Assembly (NCBI GenBank): GCA_029974015.1
Contig: JARKUF010000040.1
Span: 62,001 to 126,000, forward strand
DNA length: 64,000 nucleotides
Direction of reading: 5' to 3'
Origin: Spirochaetota bacterium
Lineage (GTDB): Bacteria > Spirochaetota > UBA4802 > JAGODF01
Below the pieces are notes generated by a model. That model saw nothing but the letters and a program-made list of their open reading frames with translations. It was not told where the DNA came from and ran no database searches. Made by a program: the position numbers and the translations under genes. How positions within the stretch are numbered: position 1 is the first letter of the stretch; every line of letters starts with the position of its first letter. This document shows, in pieces, positions 1-8,611 of the stretch.

Positions 1-634
1 TCACGTCTTCAGGACGATATTCTCCTTCGAAGATACAGCTATAATACTGGGACATGAGGGCCCGGTGGGAGAGCATGGCCCCCTTGGGGCGCGACTCGGT
101 GCCGCTGGTATAGGGAATCTGGACAATATCTTCCGCGGAAATGTCATGTTCCACCGGATCGGAATTGGAAGATCGCATTTCTTTTTCGAGGTTAAAAAAA
201 CCTTCCGGTGTCGGGGCGCCGGATAAGGGGATAAAGCCCCAGTGTTCTACCGATGTGAACGAACCGCGCGATCCCTGTATTGCGGGTAAGAGGGCGTCCT
301 CGGTAATGAATATCTTCGATCCCGAATGGTTTATGATATATGCTATTTCATCGCCGTTGAGCATGTAGTTTACTGGAACCTGAACGGCACCGATCTTCGC
401 TAGGCCAAAAAATGAGATCGGATAATAGTGGGAATTATAAGCGTTGATCGCGACCCTGTCCCCCTTGCGTATGCCCATGTCCAGCATGAGATTTGCGAAT
501 CGGCAGGATTCACGTTCGAGTTCTTCGAAAGTAAGGGTGATGTCGCGAAAAATGAGGGCGGGTTTGGCGCGAAACCTGGCAGCGGTCCTTCTGGGTATGT
601 CGCCGATGGTGTCGCGGTGCATTGAGTAGGCCAT
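1..634 (-). CDS. Acyl-CoA synthetase (AMP-forming), N-terminal part
   Basis: The first 211 codons of an adenylate-forming acyl-CoA ligase are present; the rest lies beyond the window edge. These enzymes activate a carboxylic acid with ATP and transfer it to CoA. The diagnostic ATP-binding loop YTSGTESRPKG is at residues 175-185, followed by AMLSHRAL, and the N-terminal fold (TFEELERES, GIRKGDRVAI, GAVQVPVNYML) is typical of the long/medium-chain fatty acid ligase group. The ATG at 634 follows a GGGAGGAAAT ribosome-binding site. The substrate cannot be inferred because the specificity region is missing. Family is secure; substrate is unknown. Confidence 0.9.
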   Translation of the reverse strand, partial: MAYSMHRDTIGDIPRRTAARFRAKPALIFRDITLTFEELERESCRFANLMLDMGIRKGDRVAINAYNSHYYPISFFGLAKIGAVQVPVNYMLNGDEIAYIINHSGSKIFITEDALLPAIQGSRGSFTSVEHWGFIPLSGAPTPEGFFNLEKEMRSSNSDPVEHDISAEDIVQIPYTSGTESRPKGAMLSHRALMSQYYSCIFEGEYRPEDV

Positions 635-876
635 GATTTCCTCCCGAAAAATCGCAGTGGTCATAACTGAATTGTACTTATGGCCAATGTTCCGATGGGC
701 CTTTATTAATTCAACACTTTTTTAAATTGTATTGGGCAATCATAGTTTGAATGGGAGGTCAAAAGATAGCGGCAATCACTGAAAAAATTTTAAATTTTTT
801 ATCGGCCAATTTCGTATGGTTTTAGGAGGGCAATCTAATTTTTTGCGTTTCCCCCTGTGGATAATTGGAGGTTTGT

Positions 877-1326
877 ATGGAAATTGAAACGACAATCTGT
901 ATTGGATATGAAAATTTAAATAGAATTGAAGATGCCGCCGCCACGGCCAACGTCTCTGTTGGACAGATGATATCAACTCTTCTTAAATATGCGTATGGGA
1001 AAAAGGGGAAACCCGCCGGTGAATTCGGTGCGGTGAGATATTGCTCACGCGGCGGGAGGGGATACTGGCAAAGGCTTCATGTGAAGTTCAGAGTGGACGA
1101 GTATGAGTTCTGTATAGATTTGCGGAAGGTGTGGAAGATGTCTGTTTCTTTTATTGTTGATGAAATGATTGAGCAATATTTAGATGAAATGATGCGTGAA
1201 ATTTCGGAAAGTCCGGATAACTATCGATACAGCGATTACGCAATTGAGTCATTTGTGTTTTATGGTGTTCAATGCTGGATCATCTACTGGGGCGTACCCC
1301 CCAAACTCCTCTCACACAGCGCATAA
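877..1326 (+). CDS. Hypothetical protein, possible tandem ribbon-helix-helix fold
   Basis: A 149-residue protein I do not recognise. The ATG at 877 is preceded by GGAGG with 5 nt spacing; a TTG 12 bases upstream in the same frame is less likely. Two segments look alike: NVSVGQMISTLLKYAYGKKG near residues 29-48 and MSVSFIVDEMIEQYLDEM near residues 87-104. Each resembles the second helix pair of a ribbon-helix-helix DNA-binding unit, and each follows a strand-like stretch (ETTICIGY, YEFCIDL). The C-terminal 35 residues are aromatic-rich (FVFYGVQCWIIYWGVPPKLL). A DNA-binding role is inference only. It stands alone between two oppositely oriented genes. Confidence 0.6.
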   Translation: MEIETTICIGYENLNRIEDAAATANVSVGQMISTLLKYAYGKKGKPAGEFGAVRYCSRGGRGYWQRLHVKFRVDEYEFCIDLRKVWKMSVSFIVDEMIEQYLDEMMREISESPDNYRYSDYAIESFVFYGVQCWIIYWGVPPKLLSHSA

Positions 1327-1411
1327 ACCCGCAATCCCCGCATTCCCCACATGCGAACACCAGCTCCCCAATCGCTGCGGAATAGTTCATTCTGCTAAGT
1401 TGTACCGGCTA

Positions 1412-2185
1412 TCAGGCCTTTTCGGCCGCCTTTTTTCTGTCGAGAAGCACGATACCGATAATCCCTGTCACCATCAGGAAGAAACCCACCACCTGGGCCT
1501 GGGTGAATCCAAAAGCCATCTCCGGGTTCGTTCGGATGAACTCGACTAGGAAGCGGGGTAATCCGTTGAGAATCATGTATAGGAAAAAAAGCTTTCCGGC
1601 GGGCCATTCCTTGCGGCGAAGCTGCAGCATGAATCCCAGGACCAGGACCGATACGAAAACCTCAAAAAGAGGTGTAGGATATACCGGGCTCGATGTGGGT
1701 ACGATGCCGTTGGGATAGGAGGTGCCTAACCATTGGAGGGCATGGTAGGGTTTTACGAGGATTCCATAGCATCCGTCGCCTGCAACATGGCATCCAAAGC
1801 GGCCAAAGCAATACCCCAGGGCCATGGAAGGCGTTGCGGCATCGCAGACCGTGAGGACATCAACCTTGCTTCTTTTTATTACAATATAGCTCAGTCCGAA
1901 GGCCATGAGGAAGCCGCCATAGGCGGAGAGGCCCGCACCTGAAAAAATCATTTCCACGGGGTACTGGAGAAATTCGTTCCAGTGTTCCAATATGTGGAAT
2001 ACCTTTGATCCGATAATTCCGCTCGGGATGGCCACCAGGAGAATTTTATAGGCAAGCTCCGGGTCGATATTGCGCAGTTTGAGCTCGCGTTCCAGAAGGA
2101 GAAACGCGAGATAGAACCCCAGCCCGAGCATGACGCCGTAGCCGCCAATTGATATGAGCTTGTACTGAAAAAGGATTGGATACAT
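1412..2185 (-). CDS. lgt: Prolipoprotein diacylglyceryl transferase family protein, divergent
   Basis: A 257-residue polytopic inner-membrane protein of the Lgt family, whose members move diacylglycerol from phosphatidylglycerol onto the lipobox cysteine of prolipoproteins. Seven hydrophobic stretches are visible. Conserved features are GRFG (Arg129, matching the essential Arg143 of the E. coli enzyme) and GLPRFLVEFIR (Arg211, matching Arg239). The usual GRxGNFxNGE signature instead reads GRFGCHVAGDGCYG, and the GMSFHGG histidine is replaced by tyrosine (GLSAYGG, Tyr89). The ATG at 2185 has a GCGAGG site 5 nt upstream; longer starts lack one. It is divergent from the trp operon. It could be the cell's only Lgt or a paralogue with altered chemistry. 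Confidence 0.8.
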   Translation of the reverse strand: MYPILFQYKLISIGGYGVMLGLGFYLAFLLLERELKLRNIDPELAYKILLVAIPSGIIGSKVFHILEHWNEFLQYPVEMIFSGAGLSAYGGFLMAFGLSYIVIKRSKVDVLTVCDAATPSMALGYCFGRFGCHVAGDGCYGILVKPYHALQWLGTSYPNGIVPTSSPVYPTPLFEVFVSVLVLGFMLQLRRKEWPAGKLFFLYMILNGLPRFLVEFIRTNPEMAFGFTQAQVVGFFLMVTGIIGIVLLDRKKAAEKA

Positions 2186-2249
2186 GGATACCTCGCAGGG
2201 CCGTGGTGTGACCGCCATATCCCTATGGACGGGCAAATTATGAGGTTAT

Positions 2250-2279
2250 TCTGTAATGTTTCCAGTGTCTCCCTGTCAA
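2250..2279 (-). promoter_or_regulatory. Possible sigma-70 promoter of lgt
   Basis: On the minus strand TTGACA (2279-2274) is followed after 18 nt by TACAGA (2255-2250). The -35 box is perfect and the -10 box is weak. It points toward the lgt start at 2185 and leaves a leader of about 60 nt. Confidence 0.35.
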
Positions 2280-2311
2280 GGAAAAAAGATCCGGTTTTTT
2301 TGGAGTTTTTC

Positions 2312-2317
2312 TTGACA
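2312..2317 (+). promoter_or_regulatory. Possible -35 element of the trp operon promoter
   Basis: A perfect TTGACA lies 31 nt before the trpL start codon and back to back with the lgt promoter candidate. No good -10 box sits 16-18 nt downstream; CATAAA at 2329 is too close. The promoter call is therefore tentative, although its position fits transcription of the trp leader. Confidence 0.35.
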
Positions 2318-2347
2318 AATTCCGCCCCATAAAAGAAGTGTTTCTAT

Positions 2348-2437
2348 ATGAAGAAACAATCGGCAAAATTGCTCCTCAGACGTACCGATTGCGGACGCGG
2401 CCTCTGGTGGTGGATTTACCTTCTGGTGTCCGCCTGA
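2348..2437 (+). CDS. trpL: trp operon leader peptide (attenuation)
   Basis: A 29-residue reading frame starts at ATG 2348 and ends at TGA 2435-2437. It contains three consecutive Trp codons (TGG at 2405-2413) in the context GLWWWIYLLVSA. A short frame with a Trp run just upstream of an intrinsic terminator and trpE is the hallmark of ribosome-mediated attenuation. When charged Trp-tRNA is scarce, the ribosome would stall on the Trp codons and change the folding of the downstream RNA. The ribosome-binding site is weak (AAGAAGTG about 7 nt upstream). GCGGAC (2391-2396), just before the Trp codons, can pair with GTCCGC (2428-2433), giving a plausible pause or alternative hairpin. The peptide itself probably has no function once made. 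Confidence 0.85.
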   Translation: MKKQSAKLLLRRTDCGRGLWWWIYLLVSA

Positions 2438-2463
2438 GGCGTTGTCATTGTACAATCTGAAAA

Positions 2464-2495
2464 GCCGCGGGTGGGCGTCACCCGCGGCTTTTTTT
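2464..2495 (+). terminator. First intrinsic terminator of the trp leader (attenuator)
   Basis: A perfect 10-bp stem (GCCGCGGGTG at 2464-2473 with CACCCGCGGC at 2479-2488) with a 5-nt loop is followed by seven T residues (2489-2495). It lies 26 nt after the trpL stop codon, where an attenuator is expected. Confidence 0.85.
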
Positions 2496-2508
2496 ATATA
2501 TTGAGAGG

Positions 2509-2540
2509 GCCGCGGTGCGATGAATGACCGCGGCTTTTTT
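2509..2540 (+). terminator. Second intrinsic terminator of the trp leader
   Basis: A perfect 8-bp stem (GCCGCGGT at 2509-2516 with ACCGCGGC at 2527-2534) with a 10-nt loop is followed by six T residues. It lies 13 nt after the first terminator's T tract and 16 nt before the trpE start. Its stem core is the same palindromic GCCGCGG as in the first, so arms of the two hairpins can cross-pair. This may make a two-stage or mutually exclusive attenuator. Confidence 0.75.
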
Positions 2541-2556
2541 ATATTAAGGGGGAGTG

Positions 2557-4062
2557 ATGATTTATCCAAATTTTAAAACGGTGAAGAAACTTTCGGAGGG
2601 GTTTAACCGGATTCCCGTGTACCGTGAACTTGACCTTTCGGAAATAGGGCTCCTTTCCCTCATGAAAGCCCTGGCAGGCGGAGGAGATATTATCTTCCTC
2701 GAAAGCGCGAGGCAGAACCGTACATGGAGCAGGTTCTCTTTCCTTGGCTTCAATTCCGGCAGGCTTATTGAATTTTCCGGGGGAAAGGTAATCGAGCATA
2801 GAGATGGAAGGACCTCTATCGTCGGTTCTGATATTTTTTCCTTTCTGAAAAAAGAAACCCAAACTTTCTCTTCACTGTCTTATGGGCGCTTCGGCGATTT
2901 CAACGGCGGACTGGCGGGTTATTTTTCATACGAACTGGTGAACCATATTGGAATTCTCAGGAAAGGCATTCGTGAGAAGGACGGCGGGCCGCTTGCGCTT
3001 CTCATGCAGATAGACGATTTTCTGGTTTGCGACAACAGGAAAAACAAATATTACATCGCGACTTCAATCTATTATGACGGCAGCGGTTCTCTTAACGCCC
3101 TTTATGAGCAGGCGTGCACGCGCCTTGAATATCTCGAGGAGTCGGTCCTTAACCTTGTGAGAAATACCCCGCTTCCATATCTTCCCTCAAGGCCGGGAGA
3201 TGTGGACCTCGAATACCTTGAAAGCCGTGAAGATTTCATCGAGAAGGTGAAGCGGGTAAAAGAGCTCATCGCCGCCGGGGAAGTAAACCAGACCGTGTTG
3301 AGCATGAGGGCCCATATTCCCCCTGATATCGACCCCTATAGCTTCTATCTCAAGCTTCGCTCTGTGAACCCTTCGCCTTACATGTTTTTTATGAAAAGGG
3401 GCGGGCTCACTGTCGCGGGAAGTTCTCCGGAGATTCATGTGAAGGTGGAGAAGGGGAAGGTGTATCTCAAGCCGATTGCCGGCACTTCCCCCAGGGGAAA
3501 GAACAGAAAGGAAAACCTTGAAAACAGGGCGCGCCTTCTGGCGGACGAAAAAGAGCGGGCGGAACATCTCATGCTGGTGGACCTTGCGCGCGACGATGTT
3601 GCCCGTGTTTCGAAGGGAATGAAAGTGGACCTGGAAACCTTTATGGCGCCCGAGGATTATTCCCATGTAATCCATCTGGTTTCCCTAATAAGCGCGGAGT
3701 TGGACGAGTCGAAAGACATAATCGACGTACTGAGGGAAACTTTTCCGGCGGGGACCGTTAGCGGCGCTCCGAAGGCGCGGGCCATAGAGATAATAGATGA
3801 GCTGGAGACGGCCCCGAGGGGGATTTACGCCGGAGCGGTGGGCTATGTTGGATACAATGGGGTCCTCGATACTTGCATTACAATCCGCACAGCGGTTTTT
3901 TCCCCATCGGAAAGCTACCTCCAGGCCGGGGCAGGCATCGTCCGCGACAGCGTCCCCGAAAAGGAATACGAAGAGATATTGAACAAACTTCGCGCTCTTT
4001 CCGTAAGCCTTCAATACGCGAAAAAAAAGACCGGGGAGGCGGCATGTGTTTCTTGTGGCTGA
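2557..4062 (+). CDS. trpE: Anthranilate synthase component I
   Basis: The 501-residue chorismate-using subunit of anthranilate synthase makes anthranilate from chorismate and ammonia or glutamine-derived nitrogen, the first step of tryptophan synthesis. The N-terminal LESARQNRTWSRFSFLG matches the feedback-inhibition region of TrpE. The catalytic half carries PIAGTSPRG (residues 306-314; a Ser replaces the usual Arg/Lys), RAEHLMLVDLARDD, TFPAGTVSGAPKARA and YAGAVGYVGYNG. ATG 2557 fits the AAGGGGG site better than GTG 2554. It is first in trpEDCFBA and sits behind the leader peptide and two terminators. No glutaminase subunit TrpG is encoded next to it or fused to it, so the amidotransferase must come from elsewhere, perhaps a shared PabA. 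Confidence 0.95.
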   Translation: MIYPNFKTVKKLSEGFNRIPVYRELDLSEIGLLSLMKALAGGGDIIFLESARQNRTWSRFSFLGFNSGRLIEFSGGKVIEHRDGRTSIVGSDIFSFLKKETQTFSSLSYGRFGDFNGGLAGYFSYELVNHIGILRKGIREKDGGPLALLMQIDDFLVCDNRKNKYYIATSIYYDGSGSLNALYEQACTRLEYLEESVLNLVRNTPLPYLPSRPGDVDLEYLESREDFIEKVKRVKELIAAGEVNQTVLSMRAHIPPDIDPYSFYLKLRSVNPSPYMFFMKRGGLTVAGSSPEIHVKVEKGKVYLKPIAGTSPRGKNRKENLENRARLLADEKERAEHLMLVDLARDDVARVSKGMKVDLETFMAPEDYSHVIHLVSLISAELDESKDIIDVLRETFPAGTVSGAPKARAIEIIDELETAPRGIYAGAVGYVGYNGVLDTCITIRTAVFSPSESYLQAGAGIVRDSVPEKEYEEILNKLRALSVSLQYAKKKTGEAACVSCG

Positions 4063-4164
4063 TAACTGCAATTCTCTTATCAGAGGTTGCCATGAAGCAT
4101 TTCAAAGAAGAGGAAAAATCTGATTTTTTTAATCTTACATTAATAAAAATTTTCGGAGGCGGAT

Positions 4165-5175
4165 ATGAGCACGGTAAAGGATAAAATTCGGGCTGTAAGC
4201 GAGGGCGAAGTGCTCTGCGCCAGAAGGTCCGAGGAACTTTTCGACGCTGTTTTCAGCGGCGCTGTTTCCGAGATTGAGCTTTCGGCTGTACTCACGGCCA
4301 TGAAGGTCCGTGGGGAGGCCCCAGAGGAGATTGCCGGTGCGGCGCGCTCCATGCGAAAGGCCGCGACGCCCCTTACTATCGGCAAAAACGGTCATATCGA
4401 TACCTGCGGCACTGGAGGGGACCACTCCTTTTCATTCAACATATCATCCGCCGCGGCCATCGTTATCAGCGCCGCCGGAATTCCCGTGGCCAAGCACGGC
4501 AATCGGTCTGTATCAAGCCGGAGTGGCTCGGCCGACTTCCTCGAGGCCCTGAGAATACCCATAGGCTTTACCGGCGAGGCGGCAAGGGATTATTACCATG
4601 AGCACGGCTTTGTGTTCATGTTTGCGCCCAACTATCATCCGGCAATGAAGTACGCGGCCCCGGTGCGAAAGGCCCTCTCGGTGCGGACAATCTTCAATTA
4701 TTTAGGGCCCATTACAAATCCGGCGTTTCCCAAAAAGCAGATGATAGGCGTGTTCAGCAGGAATTTTCTGGAGAAGTACGCCAGGGTTGTCGCGGGCATG
4801 GGTTATGAGCGGGCCCTCATCTACTCCTCGGAAGACGGCATGGACGAAGTGTCCCCCTCCGCTCCTACTCTGGTGTACGAAATTGAAGGGGGACGCATCA
4901 GCAATTTCACAATCAATCCCGGCGAATTCATCTCTCCCGAGGAAGCTGCGTCATTGCCCCATCACTGCACCGCGGCGGAAAACGCTTCGCTTTTTATGGA
5001 AGCGATTTCATCTCCTGTGCCCACGGCGCTGGGAAAGTTTATCGCGCTCAATGCCGCCCTTGCAATGTACACCCATGGCAAGGGCGATATCGCCCGCCAT
5101 TATCACAGAGCCCTTGAGATTGTGCACGGCGGCGCGGCCCGTGAAAAAGTGAACAGCTTGAGGGGCCCCGTTTGA
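4165..5175 (+). CDS. trpD: Anthranilate phosphoribosyltransferase
   Basis: A 336-residue enzyme that transfers phosphoribose from PRPP to anthranilate, the second committed step to tryptophan. The signature stretches DTCGTGGDHSFSFNISSAAA and KHGNRSVSSRSGSADFLEAL form the PRPP and anthranilate sites, and VRTIFNYLGPITNPA is also typical. The length is normal for stand-alone TrpD, with no TrpG domain at the N-terminus. The ATG at 4165 has a strong CGGAGGCGG ribosome-binding site. The 102-nt gap after trpE is the only sizeable gap in the operon and has no terminator or convincing gene. The stop codon lies 1 nt before the trpC start, which suggests coupled translation. Confidence 0.96.
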   Translation: MSTVKDKIRAVSEGEVLCARRSEELFDAVFSGAVSEIELSAVLTAMKVRGEAPEEIAGAARSMRKAATPLTIGKNGHIDTCGTGGDHSFSFNISSAAAIVISAAGIPVAKHGNRSVSSRSGSADFLEALRIPIGFTGEAARDYYHEHGFVFMFAPNYHPAMKYAAPVRKALSVRTIFNYLGPITNPAFPKKQMIGVFSRNFLEKYARVVAGMGYERALIYSSEDGMDEVSPSAPTLVYEIEGGRISNFTINPGEFISPEEAASLPHHCTAAENASLFMEAISSPVPTALGKFIALNAALAMYTHGKGDIARHYHRALEIVHGGAAREKVNSLRGPV

Positions 5176-5176
5176 T

Positions 5177-5959
5177 ATGAAAGCCGGATTTGACCTGAAT
5201 AAGATGAGGGAGATAAAACGGGAAGAGCTATCTGAAGTTCATAATCTTCTTTCGAGGCATATTTCACGGGAACGTCCGGTGTTTGCGTTCGAACATCCGG
5301 CCCGGGAAGATAATGGCATTATCGCTGAGATAAAGCGGCATTCCCCTTCAAAGAAAAAGACGCGGGGAGAGGTATGCCGGATATCGGCGGCGGAACAGGC
5401 TGAACGATATATCGCGGGTGGGGCCTGCGCCCTGAGCGTATTGACGGACGCAAATTATTTCGGCGGCTCCTGGTCAGACCTCTATGGCGTTGCCCGGAGG
5501 AGCAGAGTACCGGTCCTCTGTAAGGAGTTCATCTTTTTCAGGGAACAGTTGGACCTCGCCTGGCGCCTTGGGGCCGATATGGCCCTCCTGATAGCCCGGA
5601 TGCTTTCCCGGGACGAACTCCGGGACCTCTACTCCCACGCAGTCGAGAGGGGGCTTGTGCCCCTTGTGGAAGTGCACCATTCCCGTGAGCTTGCGGAGGT
5701 CCTGGAACTCAATCCGGAATTGCTTCTCGTCAATTCCCGCAACCTCTCATCCCTGGCCATAGATTCCGCGACTGCGGAGAGGACCTTTGCGGAAATTCCC
5801 CCGGGGACGACTGGTATCTGGGCAAGCGGCATCAATGACGCTGCCGGGCTCGCAGCAGTGAGGGCCGGGACGGGAGCGCGGTATTTTCTCGTGGGGACTT
5901 CTTTAATGGAGGCGGAGGACCCGGCGAAGATGTTGAAGGAGTTTTCAGATGTTCGTTAA
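5177..5959 (+). CDS. trpC: Indole-3-glycerol phosphate synthase
   Basis: A 260-residue TIM-barrel enzyme that closes carboxyphenylaminodeoxyribulose phosphate to indole-3-glycerol phosphate. Visible family motifs are EIKRHSPSK with the catalytic Lys, LCKEFI (usual form KDFI), LVEVHHSREL with the catalytic Glu, VNSRNLSSLAID (usually NNRNL), and the phosphate-binding WASGI and VGTSLMEAEDP. The start is 1 nt after the trpD stop and the end overlaps trpF by 11 nt. It is a separate protein here, not fused to TrpF as in enterobacteria. Confidence 0.95.
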   Translation: MKAGFDLNKMREIKREELSEVHNLLSRHISRERPVFAFEHPAREDNGIIAEIKRHSPSKKKTRGEVCRISAAEQAERYIAGGACALSVLTDANYFGGSWSDLYGVARRSRVPVLCKEFIFFREQLDLAWRLGADMALLIARMLSRDELRDLYSHAVERGLVPLVEVHHSRELAEVLELNPELLLVNSRNLSSLAIDSATAERTFAEIPPGTTGIWASGINDAAGLAAVRAGTGARYFLVGTSLMEAEDPAKMLKEFSDVR

Positions 5960-6581
5960 GTTTTGCGGTTTTACCAGGGAAAGGGACCTTGAGGAGGCGG
6001 TGGAACTTGGAATCGAAGCCGCGGGCTTCATTTTCCACGAGCGTTCAAAGCGCCATGTGACTCCCGGGCGGGCCCGGGAACTGGTCCGGGTCCTGGAGGG
6101 GTCCGGCGTGTCCGCTGTGGGCGTCTTCGTTGACGGGCGTTTGGACGATATACGAAATACCGTCGATATGGCGGGGCTCGATATCGTCCAGGTGTATTCG
6201 CCCGCCCTGGCGGAAGGGCTCTGGCCCACGGTGAGGGCCATCGCCGCGCACAGGATAAGCGGCGCGGAAGACCTCGCGTCGATTCCCGCTCCGAAGGAAA
6301 ACGACATCATCCTCCTCGATTCTTTTTCCCGGGAATCGCATGGCGGTACGGGGGCCGCGTTTAACTGGGAATACCTCCGCGGTTTTTCTTATCTGGGAAG
6401 GACCGTCGTGGCGGGGGGATTGAACGAGAATAATGTGGCGTATCTGGTGAGAAAGATTGGTCCTTTCGGCCTCGACGTGTCGTCGGGTATAGAAACAGCT
6501 CCCGGCGTGAAGTCGCGGGAGAAAATGGCATCATTCATGAAGAATTTACGGGAGGCGCTATTGCATGAAAAGTCTACCTGA
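5949..6581 (+). CDS. trpF: Phosphoribosylanthranilate isomerase
   Basis: A 210-residue TIM-barrel isomerase converting N-(5-phosphoribosyl)anthranilate to the ribulose form. [14 protein letters not shown] carries the catalytic Cys. [22 protein letters not shown] (catalytic Asp replaced in the usual xGGLxPxNV context) and [16 protein letters not shown] form the phosphate-binding and closing strands. It overlaps trpC by 11 nt and trpB by 17 nt, consistent with one tightly coupled operon. Confidence 0.94.
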   Translation: MFVKFCGFTRERDLEEAVELGIEAAGFIFHERSKRHVTPGRARELVRVLEGSGVSAVGVFVDGRLDDIRNTVDMAGLDIVQVYSPALAEGLWPTVRAIAAHRISGAEDLASIPAPKENDIILLDSFSRESHGGTGAAFNWEYLRGFSYLGRTVVAGGLNENNVAYLVRKIGPFGLDVSSGIETAPGVKSREKMASFMKNLREALLHEKST

Positions 6582-7746
6582 TGCGGCAGGATACTTTGGA
6601 AACTTTGGTGGAAGATTTGTTCCGGAAACTCTCATAAACGCCCTGGGAGAGTTGGAGAGGGCCTACTCTTCCTTCCGAAAGGACAGGGCGATGAAACGTG
6701 AACTCGACGGCCTCCTGGGCAGATACGCCGGGCGTCCCACTCCGGTATATTTCGCGGAAAACCTGTCGCGCGAGACAGGGGCCGAAATTTACCTGAAAAG
6801 AGAGGACCTGCTTCACACCGGGGCCCACAAGCTCAACAACAGCCTGGGGCAGGGCCTTCTGGCCCGCTTCATGGGAAAGAAGCGCCTCATTGCGGAAACG
6901 GGGGCGGGCCAGCACGGCGTCGCGACGGCAACCGTGGCGGCCCTTCTGGGCATGGAGTGCTCAGTGTACATGGGGAGCGCCGACATGGCGCGCCAGGCCC
7001 CCAATGTGGCGCGGATGCGCCTCCTTGGCGCCGAGGTGGTTCCCGTGGAATCGGGAAGCCGCACCCTGAAGGACGCCATCAATGGGGCATTGCGCGATTG
7101 GGTGAAGAACGTCCGCTCCACCCATTATCTCCTGGGTTCCGTCGTGGGGCCCCATCCCTTTCCGATGATTGTCCGCGATTTCCAGTCTGTCATCGGCATC
7201 GAGGCCCGGGGGCAGATGCGGAAGCTCTGCGGCGGGGACCCGGACTATGTCGTCGCCTGCGTGGGCGGCGGAAGCAATGCGGCGGGGATTTTTGCGGGAT
7301 ATGCCGAAGCGGCGAAGACGAAGCTCATTGGGATCGAGGCGGGGGGATACGGCAGCGGCCCGGGAGAGCACAGCGCGAAGCTCAGGCGGGGACGCCGGGG
7401 CGTCCTTCACGGCTGTATAACATATCTTTTGCAAGATGCCGAATGCCAGGTCCTTCCGGTGCATTCTGTTTCTGCCGGGCTCGACTATCCCGCTGTGGGC
7501 CCTGAACATAGCTATTTTAAGGAAATGGGAATTGTTGAGTATGCCGAATGCCGGGACAAAGACGCCCTTGCGGCCTGCCTTGCCCTGTCGCGCCGGGAGG
7601 GGATCATTCCCGCCCTGGAAAGCAGTCACGCCCTGGGATATGTCATACGGCACCGTAAAAAATTTAAAGGTGCCAGGGTGCTTGTGAACCTTTCGGGGCG
7701 CGGCGATAAGGACATGGACATCTTAATGAAGGAGCTTTCTTTATGA
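6565..7746 (+). CDS. trpB: Tryptophan synthase beta chain
   Basis: A 393-residue PLP enzyme that joins indole and serine to form tryptophan, working with TrpA in an alpha2beta2 complex. It begins with the canonical [31 protein letters not shown] carries the PLP-binding Lys, [12 protein letters not shown] forms the substrate loop, and [14 protein letters not shown] binds the cofactor phosphate. The C-terminal [13 protein letters not shown] is also standard. The length is that of the classical TrpB1 type, which partners TrpA. It overlaps trpF by 17 nt and trpA by an ATGA junction. Confidence 0.97.
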   Translation: MKSLPDAAGYFGNFGGRFVPETLINALGELERAYSSFRKDRAMKRELDGLLGRYAGRPTPVYFAENLSRETGAEIYLKREDLLHTGAHKLNNSLGQGLLARFMGKKRLIAETGAGQHGVATATVAALLGMECSVYMGSADMARQAPNVARMRLLGAEVVPVESGSRTLKDAINGALRDWVKNVRSTHYLLGSVVGPHPFPMIVRDFQSVIGIEARGQMRKLCGGDPDYVVACVGGGSNAAGIFAGYAEAAKTKLIGIEAGGYGSGPGEHSAKLRRGRRGVLHGCITYLLQDAECQVLPVHSVSAGLDYPAVGPEHSYFKEMGIVEYAECRDKDALAACLALSRREGIIPALESSHALGYVIRHRKKFKGARVLVNLSGRGDKDMDILMKELSL

Positions 7747-8483
7747 GAGGCTACAACGGACTGTATCTGGTGGGAAATTATCCAAATCCGGCGGCCTTCG
7801 TGGAGGCGGCTTGCCTTGGTTTGCGGTACTTTGATTTTCTTGAAGTTGGCCTCCCCTTTTCCGACCCCGTTGCGGACGGGCCTTCCATCGAGAAGGCCGC
7901 CGCCGAAATGTTGCGAAAGGGATGCACCATGGCCCGGGTGTACGACAGCGTGAAAGAAATAAGGAAAAGAACCGGGCCGGAGAGCAGGATATACATCATG
8001 ACCTACGCCAATCCTGTCTTTGGGCGCGGAATCGGAAATTTTGCCCGACAGGCGAATGCTGCCGGCATCGACGGGGCGGTATTGCCAGATATTCCCTATG
8101 TGGAGAGCGGGCGGTTTAAAGCGCCTTTTGCGCGTCACGAAATGGAATACATACATTTCATCACGCCGGAGAATTCAAGCGAGCAGATCAGGGAGATTGC
8201 GGGGGCGGCACGGGGTTTCCTCTATTTTGTATCGATAAGGGGCATCACCGGCGGGGAGCTTTACATCGATGCCGATACGAAGAAAAAGGCCACTCTTGCG
8301 CGCCGTAAAAGCTCCGTGCCGGTGGTGATGGGTTTCGGCATACGCGACGCCGCCTCGGCGGCGTCGGCCCTGGAACATGCCGACGGCTTTATCATGGGAA
8401 CGAAGGCCGTAGAACTCCTGAACAGTGGAGGTATCGGGGCTCTTTCCTCATTTTTCCAGGCCCTAAATGATGCCCTGGGATGA
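7743..8483 (+). CDS. trpA: Tryptophan synthase alpha chain
   Basis: A 246-residue TIM-barrel subunit that cleaves indole-3-glycerol phosphate and channels indole to Trp[18 protein letters not shown] holds the two catalytic acids, [10 protein letters not shown] the helix beyond strand 4, and [10 protein letters not shown] the phosphate loop. It is about 20 residues shorter than usual at the N-terminus, starting directly with [13 protein letters not shown]. Its ATG overlaps the trpB stop. A GC hairpin follows the gene at 8509-8525. Confidence 0.95.
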   Translation: MRGYNGLYLVGNYPNPAAFVEAACLGLRYFDFLEVGLPFSDPVADGPSIEKAAAEMLRKGCTMARVYDSVKEIRKRTGPESRIYIMTYANPVFGRGIGNFARQANAAGIDGAVLPDIPYVESGRFKAPFARHEMEYIHFITPENSSEQIREIAGAARGFLYFVSIRGITGGELYIDADTKKKATLARRKSSVPVVMGFGIRDAASAASALEHADGFIMGTKAVELLNSGGIGALSSFFQALNDALG

Positions 8484-8508
8484 GGCAATTAAATACAATG
8501 GTACTTCG

Positions 8509-8525
8509 GCCCGCGGAAAGCGGGC
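8509..8525 (+). terminator. Weak hairpin after trpA
   Basis: GCCCGC and GCGGGC form a 6-bp stem with a 5-nt GGAAA loop, 26 nt after the trpA stop. The T run (six T) comes only 14 nt later, so it may be a poor intrinsic terminator of the trp operon. Confidence 0.35.
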
Positions 8526-8611
8526 GGAGAAAAGCAATTTTTTGTTACCACCCTTGATTTTTATGCCCAAATGAGTATATTATAAGCAGAGTTTGAAAGG
8601 CTGAATGTCCT

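Noticed and set aside
4092..4184. 30-codon frame in the trpE-trpD gap
   Set aside because: It runs through the trpD ribosome-binding site and start, has no Shine-Dalgarno of its own and shows no similarity to TrpG.
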